From: an uncultured Bacilli bacterium
GTDB taxonomy: Bacteria; Bacillota_I; Bacilli_A; RF39; UBA660
Assembly: GCA_947594925.1 (NCBI GenBank)
Contig: CANQEJ010000005.1
Location: 1 to 36,445, forward strand
Length of the DNA: 36,445 nucleotides
Direction of reading: 5' to 3'
Below are positions 15,861 through 24,800 of the stretch, piece by piece. Every line of letters starts with the position of its first letter. The stretch's first letter is position 1. The notes under the pieces are model-generated. The model was not told the DNA's origin and did no database searches. It saw only the letters and a list, made by a program, of their open reading frames with translations. A program made the position numbers and the translations under genes.

Positions 15861-16850
15861 ATGGATGATATTAAAAATCTAAAGGTCAATTTAGATAGTC
15901 ATATATTAAAATCAAAAAGAGTTGTTATCGTTCCGCATTTAGGTATCGATTTTGATGCGATTGCTTCTGGTTTAGGCTTAGAATTAATTGCATCTAAACT
16001 TAAAAAGCCTTCGGTTATTTTAGTTGATGACCCAGTTTTAAAAATGGACCAAGGCGTTAAAAAAATTATTGATGATAATCGTCATTTTATAATCGATTAT
16101 AAAGAATACTTACAAACTAAGGACGAAGAAGATTATTTTATTTTAACCGATGTTAATAAAAGAAATTTAATTGCTTTAAAAGAAGAGTTATTAAAAGAAA
16201 AAGTTTTAGTTATAGACCATCATAACGTAGGAACAGATACGCTTGAAGCAGAATATAAATATATTAATCAAAAAATGTCTTCAGCTTCGGAAATTATTAC
16301 AAAGCTTTTATGTTTATATCGCATTAAAATAACACCTCAAATGGCTACATATCTTTTAACGGGAATTTATTTAGATACCAATCGTCTTACGAAAAATGCT
16401 TCTTCTAGTACCTTTAATACGGTAAGTAAATTACTCGAAAAGGGTGCAGAAATTCATCGGGTAAATGAACTTTTTACCGAAGATTTTTATAGTGATCGAA
16501 AGGTGCAAGAATTAATATCTTTAACTAATATGCTTAATATAAATTTTGCATTAGCGAGTGCGAAAGAAGATGTAGAATATACTAAAGAAGAGTTAGCCAA
16601 AGCGGCGGATTATCTACTAAAATATCGAGTTGATGCTTCTTTTGCTATTGGTAATATTGGGGAAAATACTGTTTCAGTTAGTGCCCGAAGTAAAGGTACT
16701 ATTAATGTTGGTGAAATTATGCAACAACTTGATGGAGGTGGCAATGTTCACTCGGCTGCTGCTCGTTTACAAGCGACCACAGTTCATGATGTTACAGAAA
16801 AATTAATGCGGGTTTTAGTCCCAAAATATTATAATGAAAATGTATTGTAA
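15861..16850 (+). CDS. Stand-alone DHH-DHHA1 phosphoesterase related to the GdpP catalytic half
   Basis: The 329 residues contain a DHH domain (HLGIDFDAIASGLGL, LTDVNK, VLVIDHHNVG, AEYKYINQKMSSASEI, TGIYLDTNRL) and a DHHA1 domain (VDASFAIGNIGENTVSVSARSKG, GEIMQQLDGGG). This is the pattern of the c-di-AMP phosphodiesterase GdpP minus its membrane, PAS-like and GGDEF parts, so I expect cytoplasmic hydrolysis of c-di-AMP, pApA or nano-RNA. The metal ligands (H, D-x-D, DHH) are kept. The DHHA1 loop normally reading GGGGH reads GGGNVH, and the D-x-H motif has Asn for His. Ribosome site AAGGTGG overlaps the greA stop region; probably co-transcribed with greA. Substrate is uncertain. Confidence 0.85.
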   Translation: MDDIKNLKVNLDSHILKSKRVVIVPHLGIDFDAIASGLGLELIASKLKKPSVILVDDPVLKMDQGVKKIIDDNRHFIIDYKEYLQTKDEEDYFILTDVNKRNLIALKEELLKEKVLVIDHHNVGTDTLEAEYKYINQKMSSASEIITKLLCLYRIKITPQMATYLLTGIYLDTNRLTKNASSSTFNTVSKLLEKGAEIHRVNELFTEDFYSDRKVQELISLTNMLNINFALASAKEDVEYTKEELAKAADYLLKYRVDASFAIGNIGENTVSVSARSKGTINVGEIMQQLDGGGNVHSAAARLQATTVHDVTEKLMRVLVPKYYNENVL

Positions 16851-16873
16851 TAATTAATTTGATAAGTTATAAT
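16845..16873 (+). promoter_or_regulatory. Trigger factor promoter
   Basis: TTGTAA (overlapping the previous stop codon), 17 bp, TATAAT. Start near 16880. Confidence 0.7.
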
Positions 16874-16896
16874 ACTAAAGTGTTGGAGGAATAGTA

Positions 16897-18141
16897 ATGA
16901 AAAAAAATGTACATGAAATTGAAATAACTATTGAAGGAAAAAAATGGACTGATTGTTTAGATGCGGCTTTTAATAAAAAACGTAAAGATATTAAACTTGA
17001 TGGTTTTAGAAAGGGTTCTGTTCCTAAAGATATTTACTTAAAGAAAGTAGGAGTTGAATCTTTATATATGGATGCTATCGATGCTGCCGTTGGTATTGCT
17101 TATAAAGAAGCTTTAGATAAAGAAAAATTAATTCCCGTTATTGAACCAAAAATGGACGTTACTAACGTTTCTAAAGATGCTGTTACTTTTAAATTTGTTA
17201 TTGTTACTAAACCAGAAATTAAATTAGGAGAATATAAAAATTTAGGTGTTAAAAAAGACGATAATAAAGTAAGTAAAAAAGAATTAGATGAAGAAATTAA
17301 AGCTTTACAAACTCGTTGTGCTGAAATAGTACCTAAAGAAAAAGGAAAAGCCGAAAATGGTGATACTGCTGTTATTGATTTTATCGGTTATGTTGATGGT
17401 CAAGAACTTGAAGGTGGTAAAGGCGAAAACTATCCATTAGAATTAGGTTCTAATACATTTATTCCAGGGTTTGAAGATGCAGTAGTAGGTATGGAAATAG
17501 GTACAGAAAAATCAGTAGATTTACGTTTTCCAGAAAACTATACAGAAAATCTTAAAAATAAAGATGTTACTTTTAAAATTAAATTACAAGGTTTAAAACA
17601 AAGAATTTTACCAGAAATTAATGAAGAGTTCTTTAAAGATTTAGGTTATGATGATGTTAAAACTAAAGAAGAATTTACCAAAAAAGTTGAAACAGAAATT
17701 AAAGAACGTAAAGCTAAAACTATTGAAGATAAATATTTAAATGATTGTCTAGATAAAGCGGCAGCTAATATGAAAGTAGATTTAAATGACGAAATAATCG
17801 ATGATGAAGTTCATCATATGATACATCAATTTGAAGACCAACTTCGTATGCAAGGTTTAAATTTAGAACAATATATGGAATTTACAGGGGCAACTCATGA
17901 AGATTTACATAAACAAATGGAAAAAGAAGCTACTAAAAGAGTTCAATATCGTTATTTATTAGAAGAAGTTATAGAAAAAGAAAAAATTGAAGTTTCTGAT
18001 AAAGATGCTAAAGAAGAAGTTAAGAAATTAGCAAAAGAATACAGCATGAAACCTGAAGAAGTAGAAACACAAATTGGTGGCTTAGAAATGATTAAATACG
18101 ATTTAAAAATGCGTCGAGCTATGGATATAATTAAGGGATAA
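16897..18141 (+). CDS. tig: Trigger factor (ribosome-associated chaperone and prolyl isomerase)
   Basis: The 414 residues show the three trigger factor parts: N-terminal ribosome-binding domain with the signature GFRKGSVPKDIYLKKVG (about 37-53), central FKBP-like PPIase domain (about 145-230; DTAVIDFIGYVDGQELEGGK, LGSNTFIPGFEDAVVGM), and a helical C-terminal chaperone arm. Binds near the exit tunnel and shields nascent chains. GGAGGAA lies upstream of ATG 16897. It is a single-gene transcript with its own promoter and a terminator overlapping its stop. The usual downstream clpX is absent. Confidence 0.96.
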   Translation: MKKNVHEIEITIEGKKWTDCLDAAFNKKRKDIKLDGFRKGSVPKDIYLKKVGVESLYMDAIDAAVGIAYKEALDKEKLIPVIEPKMDVTNVSKDAVTFKFVIVTKPEIKLGEYKNLGVKKDDNKVSKKELDEEIKALQTRCAEIVPKEKGKAENGDTAVIDFIGYVDGQELEGGKGENYPLELGSNTFIPGFEDAVVGMEIGTEKSVDLRFPENYTENLKNKDVTFKIKLQGLKQRILPEINEEFFKDLGYDDVKTKEEFTKKVETEIKERKAKTIEDKYLNDCLDKAAANMKVDLNDEIIDDEVHHMIHQFEDQLRMQGLNLEQYMEFTGATHEDLHKQMEKEATKRVQYRYLLEEVIEKEKIEVSDKDAKEEVKKLAKEYSMKPEEVETQIGGLEMIKYDLKMRRAMDIIKG

Positions 18142-18158
18142 TTTACTTATCCTTTTTT
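18133..18158 (+). terminator. Trigger factor terminator
   Basis: GGATAA-TTTAC-TTATCC followed by TTTTTT; the left arm contains the stop codon. Confidence 0.75.
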
Positions 18159-18163
18159 AAATC

Positions 18164-18192
18164 TTGTTTATTTTAAAAACTCGTGATAAGAT
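18164..18192 (+). promoter_or_regulatory. lemA promoter
   Basis: TTGTTT, 17-bp spacer ending TGA, TAAGAT (extended -10). Confidence 0.6.
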
Positions 18193-18217
18193 ATATAACA
18201 TAAGGAGGAGTTAAGAA

Positions 18218-18781
18218 ATGGGTACAGGAATGATTATTTTAATTGTAGTTATTGTCTTAGTAGTTATTTTAGCATTATATGTTGTATCTGTTCATAATAA
18301 ACTTATTGAACTACGCAATCGTGTAAAAGACCAATGGGCGCAAATTGATGTTCAACTAAAAAGAAGATTTGATTTAATCCCTAATTTGGTAGAAACTGTT
18401 AAAGGTTATGCTAAACATGAAAGCGAAACATTAGATAATGTAATCAAAGCTCGTAATACTTATTTATCAGCTACTACTAGTGAAGGTCAAATTAAAGCTA
18501 ACAATGAACTTACTGGAGCAATTAGTAAATTATTTGCATTATCAGAAAGCTATCCCGATTTAAAAGCTAATGCTAATTTTGTTCAAATGCAAAGCGATTT
18601 AAAAGATGTTGAAGATAAAATTGCTTCTGCTCGTCAATTTTACAATGACACAGTTTTACAATATAATAATAAAATTCAAATGTTTCCTTCCAATGTAATT
18701 GCGGGGATGTTTGGGTTTAAAACTGAAGCGTTCTTTGAAGCTGCTGATGTTGAAAGAGAAAATGTTCAAGTTAAATTCTAG
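18218..18781 (+). CDS. lemA: LemA family membrane protein
   Basis: The 187 residues have one N-terminal membrane helix (about 5-25; IILIVVIVLVVILALYVV) followed by the LemA helical bundle: NKLIELRNRVKDQWAQIDVQ, RRFDLIPNLVETVKGYAKHE, YNDTVLQYNNKIQMFPSNVIA and a C-terminal FEAADVE. The cellular role of the family is unclear; it is often next to htpX or TPM-domain genes, which are not present here. AAGGAGGAG is an excellent ribosome site. Single-gene transcript with its own promoter and terminator. Confidence 0.93.
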   Translation: MGTGMIILIVVIVLVVILALYVVSVHNKLIELRNRVKDQWAQIDVQLKRRFDLIPNLVETVKGYAKHESETLDNVIKARNTYLSATTSEGQIKANNELTGAISKLFALSESYPDLKANANFVQMQSDLKDVEDKIASARQFYNDTVLQYNNKIQMFPSNVIAGMFGFKTEAFFEAADVERENVQVKF

Positions 18782-18805
18782 AAAACAGAAATGTTTTCTT
18801 TTTTT
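18781..18805 (+). terminator. lemA terminator
   Basis: GAAAAC-AGAAAT-GTTTTC followed by seven T, directly after the stop codon. Confidence 0.8.
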
Positions 18806-18814
18806 AAAAAGCTA

Positions 18815-18843
18815 TTGACGAACATACGTTCTTTAGATACAAT
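18815..18843 (+). promoter_or_regulatory. Upstream promoter of dnaE with a LexA box between -35 and -10
   Basis: TTGACG, 17 bp, TACAAT. The palindrome CGAACATACGTTCT (18819-18832) fills the start of the spacer and matches the Firmicutes LexA/DinR consensus CGAACRNRYGTTYC at 13 of 14 positions. Repressor bound here would block RNA polymerase. Confidence 0.75.
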
Positions 18844-18905
18844 GAAATAGGAGAGAATAATTCTAAATTTCTCTTTTATATATTATATCTTTAAAAAAGG
18901 AAGCG

Positions 18906-18914
18906 TGATATAAT
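18906..18914 (+). promoter_or_regulatory. Second, dnaE-proximal promoter
   Basis: TGATATAAT, an extended -10 with a poor -35; start near 18921, 19 bases before the dnaE ATG. It would give basal expression independent of the LexA-box promoter. Confidence 0.55.
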
Positions 18915-18939
18915 AAATACAATTAAGTGGGGTGATAAT

Positions 18940-21849
18940 ATGTATATACCTTTAGGAATAAAAACTGACCATAGCTTACTACAAAGCATGATTAAAATAG
19001 ATGCCTTAATTGCCTTTTTGAAAGCTTCCAATCTTAATGCTTGTGGTATCTGTGATGATAATATGGCCGGTGTTATTGAGTTTTATCATAAATGTAGTAT
19101 TAACCATATTAAACCCCTAATTGGTTTAACTATTAAATTAGAAGAACATGATATTTATTTATATGCTAAGAATTATGCTGGTTATCAAAATTTATTAAAA
19201 CTTAATACTTTAAAACAAAAAGCAGATATATCAGTAGTTGATTTAGAAAAATATAGCCGTCACATTATATGTATTATTGCTTACCAAAATAAAGATATCT
19301 ATGCTAATTTAAAAAAAATTTATGAGGATGTATATATTGGTTATGCTTCAGAGTATGAGAAAAATAATGCTTTAATTATAACTAAAGATATTGTCTTTTT
19401 TAACATTATTAAAGCTTTAAAATTAGAAGATACTAATTATTTAAAATATTTAGATATGATTAATAATGGAACTAATATTCATACAGAAGAAAAACATGAT
19501 TATTCTAAAAATTATTATTTAAAAGAGTATAGCCAAGAAGATGAAGAGACTGTTTTAAAATTAGCATCTTTAATTGATATTAAAATACCATATAATAATA
19601 AATATATTCCCAAGTATAAAAACTTAGATGATTCTTATAAATATCTTTATACTTTAACTCATAAAGGGTTACAAAAACGTCTTAATAATGTTTATGACGA
19701 AAAATATTTTAAGCGTTTAGAATATGAACTATCAGTAATTAAAGAGATGGGATTTGTCGACTATTTTTTAATTGTCTATGATTACATTTTATATGCTAAG
19801 AAAAATGATATTTTAGTAGGTCCAGGAAGAGGTAGTGCTGCAGGTTCTATAGTGGCTTATTCTTTAGGTATTACAGATATTGACCCATTAAAATATGATT
19901 TATTATTCGAAAGATTTTTAAATAAAGAAAGAGTTACTATGCCAGATATTGATATTGATTTTGAAGATATTAAAAGAGGGCAAATTATTGATTATTTAAA
20001 AGAAAAATATGGTAATGATAATGTAGCTAATATCATGACTTATTCTTCTTTAACTTCTAAGCAAGTATTAAGAGATGTAGGCAAGATTTTAGATATTGAA
20101 GATGATTTAAATAGTATTTTAAAACTGGTTGAACCGAAATTAACTTTAAGGGAAAATTATCAGCATAGTAAAGAGTTGCAAGCAATTCTTAAAAAAGATA
20201 AAAATAAACAAATACTATATAAAATAGCTTTAAAAATTGAAGGCTTAAAAAGACAAGTTAGTACTCATGCCGCAGGCGTTGTTATATCAAGTGTAGTTTT
20301 AGATAATTTAATTCCTATTGTTTTAAGTGGGGAAAACGTTTTAACGGGTTGTACAATGGAATACTTAGAAGATTTAGGTTTAATTAAAATGGATATCTTA
20401 TCTTTAGGTAACTTGCGAATTATTCATGATGTTTTAAATTTAATTGCCAAAGAAACTGGCAATAAAATTAAACTAGCTGATATTCCTTTAGATGATGCTA
20501 AAACTTTAGAAATGTTTAAAACTGGTAATACTATCGGTGTATTTCAATTTGAAAGTACCGGGATGAAAAATTTTTTGAAAAAATTAAAACCGTCATCTTT
20601 TGAAGAATTAGTAGCAGCTATTGCTTTATTTCGTCCGGGACCTATGGATAATATTGATGAATTTATTAAAAGAAAAGAAGGAAAAAGTAAAATTATTTAT
20701 ATCCATGCCGATTTAGAAGATATTTTAAAAAGTACATATGGGATAATTGTTTACCAAGAACAAATTATGCAAATCTTAGTTAAAATGGGTGGTTATAGTT
20801 ACTCCGAAGCTGATAATATTAGAAGAGCTATGAGTAAGAAAAAAGTGGAAGTAATTGAAGGAGAGAAAAATCACTTTATCTTAAATGCCCAAAATAAAGG
20901 CTATACAAAAGATTGTGCTATGCAAGTTTATGATTTGATTTTGAAATTTGCTAATTATGGTTTTAATAAATCCCACTCTGTGGCCTATGCCTTAGTAGGA
21001 TATCAAATGGCTTATTTAAAAGCCCATTATGAATCTATTTTCTATGCTAATTTATTAAATATGAGTATTGCTAGTGAAATAAAAACTAATGAATACTTAC
21101 AAGTCATTAAAAAAATAGGTTTAAAAATATATGCCCCACACATAAACGATAGTACAAATATCTATAAAATAAAAAACAATTATTTATTGCTACCTTTTGG
21201 CGTTATTAAAAATATAGGAGAAGCCGCAATTAATGAAATATTATTAGAAAGAGAAAAGGGTTCCTTTGTTGATTTTCTAGATTTTGTTAGACGTTGTTAT
21301 GGTAAAAGTATTACAAAAAAAACATTAGAATCTTTAATATATGCAGGAGCCTTTCGAGAATTTAGAGTAAATAAACAAACTTTAATTAATAATATTGAAA
21401 ATGCCATTACCTATGCCGAATTAACAGCTGAAGTAGATTCACCTTTAGTTTTAAAACCAACTATAGAAGAATATCCTGAATTTCCCGAAAGAGAACTTAT
21501 CAAAAAAGAAAAAGAAACTTTAGGTTTTTATATTACTAATCATCCTGCTAGTCGTTTTCATGATGCTAAAATTGTTAAGTTAGAAAATATGACTGAGTAT
21601 TTCGATAAATTTATTAAGTGTGTCATCTTAGTTACTAAAATCTCGAGTATTACTACGAAAAATGGTGAAAAAATGTATTTTGTAGATGCTGAAGATGAAA
21701 CGGCAAGTGCCGATTTTATTATTTTTCCTAAGAATAATAGTCTGTTGTCTAAATTTAAAAAAGATGATTTAATCATGGTTACTGGTAAAGTGGAAAAACG
21801 TTATGATAAATTTCAAATTATTGTTTCTTCTATTGAAAAAATAAATTAA
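18940..21849 (+). CDS. dnaE: DNA polymerase III alpha subunit DnaE (DnaE3 type)
   Basis: C-family DNA polymerase; in PolC-containing Firmicutes it extends RNA primers on the lagging strand and can act in mutagenic repair. The 969 residues are shorter than B. subtilis DnaE (about 1115). The N-terminal PHP domain is degenerate: LGIKTDHSLL and CGICDDNMAG replace the metal-binding HxH and TDH motifs. The polymerase core is intact with GPGRGSAAGSIVAY, catalytic MPDIDIDFED (near residue 334), THAAGVVIS, IALFRPGPMDNI and FNKSHSVAYALVGYQMAYLK. A C-terminal OB-fold (about 880-969) ends the protein. GGGGTGAT precedes ATG 18940. polC follows 45 bases later with no clear promoter of its own. Confidence 0.95.
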   Translation: MYIPLGIKTDHSLLQSMIKIDALIAFLKASNLNACGICDDNMAGVIEFYHKCSINHIKPLIGLTIKLEEHDIYLYAKNYAGYQNLLKLNTLKQKADISVVDLEKYSRHIICIIAYQNKDIYANLKKIYEDVYIGYASEYEKNNALIITKDIVFFNIIKALKLEDTNYLKYLDMINNGTNIHTEEKHDYSKNYYLKEYSQEDEETVLKLASLIDIKIPYNNKYIPKYKNLDDSYKYLYTLTHKGLQKRLNNVYDEKYFKRLEYELSVIKEMGFVDYFLIVYDYILYAKKNDILVGPGRGSAAGSIVAYSLGITDIDPLKYDLLFERFLNKERVTMPDIDIDFEDIKRGQIIDYLKEKYGNDNVANIMTYSSLTSKQVLRDVGKILDIEDDLNSILKLVEPKLTLRENYQHSKELQAILKKDKNKQILYKIALKIEGLKRQVSTHAAGVVISSVVLDNLIPIVLSGENVLTGCTMEYLEDLGLIKMDILSLGNLRIIHDVLNLIAKETGNKIKLADIPLDDAKTLEMFKTGNTIGVFQFESTGMKNFLKKLKPSSFEELVAAIALFRPGPMDNIDEFIKRKEGKSKIIYIHADLEDILKSTYGIIVYQEQIMQILVKMGGYSYSEADNIRRAMSKKKVEVIEGEKNHFILNAQNKGYTKDCAMQVYDLILKFANYGFNKSHSVAYALVGYQMAYLKAHYESIFYANLLNMSIASEIKTNEYLQVIKKIGLKIYAPHINDSTNIYKIKNNYLLLPFGVIKNIGEAAINEILLEREKGSFVDFLDFVRRCYGKSITKKTLESLIYAGAFREFRVNKQTLINNIENAITYAELTAEVDSPLVLKPTIEEYPEFPERELIKKEKETLGFYITNHPASRFHDAKIVKLENMTEYFDKFIKCVILVTKISSITTKNGEKMYFVDAEDETASADFIIFPKNNSLLSKFKKDDLIMVTGKVEKRYDKFQIIVSSIEKIN

Positions 21850-21894
21850 GAATTGTAAAATAAAATAAGAGTTAAAGATTAGGGAGGTAAAGGT

Positions 21895-24800
21895 ATGACT
21901 GAACTTGAGCGCTTTTTTGCAAGCATTAAATTTAGTGATAAAAACAAAGCATTTGCTAAGGCGACAGTAAATAAAGTGGTAATCAGTCGCAAAACTGAAG
22001 CCTTTTTAGTCTATATTGAAAATGCTAATGTTATTTCTAAAGATGAGGTTGATGCTTTATTAGAAGCAACTAAAAATAAAATTAATGGCACGAAAGAAGT
22101 GAAAGTAAGTTTTATTTATCATGATATTAAAGATGATGATATTTTCGCTTATTTTAATGCTATTTTTACCGATATAATCCAAAAAAGACCATCACTTATT
22201 TCTTTATTAGAAACACCAGTCAAAGTTATTAATAAAGAAATAACGATTGAAGTTGGGAATAAAATTGAAGAGTTAGAAATAAATAAAGAAAAAGAGTATA
22301 TTTTAAATCAGTTATCTTTATATGGTTTTAAAGATATCCAAATTAATACTTACTTAAATAAAGAAATTGAAGAAAGTATTATTAAAAGTATGGAACAAAC
22401 TGAAGTTTTTAAAAATGATATCAAAGAAGAAAAAAGTAATATTATCTTTGGTAAGCATATTGACGGAGAAATTGAAAGTATTGATAACATTTTAGGCGAT
22501 ACGAAAAATATTATTGTTGAAGCTTATATTTTTGGTTTAGATTCGATGGAAAGAGAAAATATCAATATTGCGACTTTAAAAATAAGTGATAGAACTAATA
22601 GTATTATTGCTAAAATTTTTAAAAGAGATATAGATGAATATCATGATATTTTAAAACGTTTAAAAGTCGGAAATTGGTATCGAATTCATGGCAACGCCGA
22701 GTTTGATAATTTTGCTAAAGATATTGTTATTTCGATTAGAAATTTAGAAGAGATTGCTTCTAAAGGGCCAAAATTAGTTGATGATGCCGAAGAAAAAAGA
22801 GTAGAACTACATGCTCATACTTTTATGAGTATGATGGATAGTGTTGTTCCGCAGAAAGATTTGGTTAAACATGCTTTAGCTTTAGGACATAAAGCCGTAG
22901 CAGTAACTGACCATAACTGTTTGCAAGCTTATCCTGATTTATATCATGCCGTTTGTGATTATAATAAAGGAAAAGAAGAAAGTGAGCATTTTAAAGTTTT
23001 ATATGGCGCGGAATTAAGTGTTGTAAATGATGATGTTGATGTCATTTTTAATCCTAAAGAATATACCCTAATGAACCAGACTTATGTCGTATTTGATACC
23101 GAGACAACTGGCTTTCATCCTGGTAGTGACCAAATGATTGAAATTGGAGCCGTTAAAATTAAAGATGGCGAAATAATCGACCGTTTTGATGAATTAATCG
23201 ACCCAGGTTATCATATTCCGGAAAAAATCACTGCTCTTACGAATATTTCTGATGACATGGTTAAAGGGAAAGCTAAAGAAGATGAAGTAACAAAACGTTT
23301 TTTAGACTGGGCAGAAGATTTACCAATGGTTGCCCATAATGCTAAATTTGATATTTCCTTTATCAGTATGGCAATGCAAAAATATGCTTTAGGAGAATTT
23401 AAAAATACGGTATTAGACACAATGAGTTTAGCGCGTATTTTAAATCCTGAGTGGCCAAATCATAAATTACAAACTTTAGTAAGACGTTATAAAATTGAGT
23501 GGAACGAAGATGAACACCATCGCGCGGATTACGATAGTGAGGGAACAGCTAAAGCTTTTTATAAAATGGCGAAAATCCTATATGACCGTAATATTGAAAC
23601 AACTATGGATATATATAACTCTATAGACCAAGATGAATTAGTTAAATTCTCAATTCCTTTTCATATTTCTATTCTTGCTCAAAATAAAGTAGGATTAAAA
23701 AATTTATTTAAGATTATTTCCATGGCTAATACGAAATATCTATTTAAAAATGACCAGCCTAAAATACCACGTAAAGAAATCATTAAACATCGCGAAGGTC
23801 TTTTATTAGGAAGTGGTTGTGTTAATGGGGAAGTTTTCGAAGCAGCTTTAACCAAAGAAGACGATGAAATTTCCCATATGATGCAATTTTATGACTATAT
23901 TGAAGTTCAACCTATTTCGCATATGACCCAATTATTACAAAAAGATTCTAGTGGCTTTAAAACCAAAGAAGATTTACAAAAACATCTAAAGAAGATTATA
24001 AGAATTGCCGAAGAAGCTGGTAAACCGGTATGTGCTACTGGGGATGTTCATAATTTAACGGATGATGATAAAATTTATCGAGATATAATCGTTGCTCAAA
24101 GAACTAATGGCAAATTGCATCCATTAAATCGTCAAGGCATCGATGTTCCTAATATGTCTTTTAAAACAACGCAAGAAATGAAAGAAGAATTTGCTTTCTT
24201 AGAAGATGCTGCCAAGATTAACGAAATAGTCGTAACTAATCCTAATAAAATTGCCGATATGATAGAAGAAATTGAAGTCATCATTGAAACGGGCGGCGTT
24301 CCTTTTTCACCTCGTATTGAAAATTCTAAGGAAACAGTTGAAAATATGGTATATGATAAAGCTCGTTCCTTATATGGAGAACAATTACCAGAAATTATTA
24401 GTACTAGAATAGAACAAGAGCTTAAAGGTATCATTGGGGGTGGCTTTGACGTTATTTACTTAATTGCCCAAAAGTTAGTAAAAAAGAGTAATGATGATGG
24501 TTATTTAGTTGGGTCTCGTGGTTCAGTTGGTTCTTCCTTTGTTGCAACAATGATGGGAATTACCGAAGTTAATCCTTTACCTGCTCATTATCTATGTCCA
24601 AATTGTCAGTATAGTATTTTTGAAATCGATGGGGAAGCTTTAGGTGCTACTTATTCTAGTGGGTATGATTTACCAGATTTAAATTGTCCAAAATGTGGTA
24701 CGAAACTAAATAAAGAAGGCCAAGATATGCCATTTGCAACCTTTTTAGGTTTTAATGCTGATAAAGTTCCGGATATTGACCTTAACTTTTCCGGAGAATA

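Noticed and set aside
18852-18877. Attenuator hairpin after the LexA-box promoter
   Set aside because: AGAGAA/TTCTCT has an 11-base loop and only a short T run; too weak to call a terminator.
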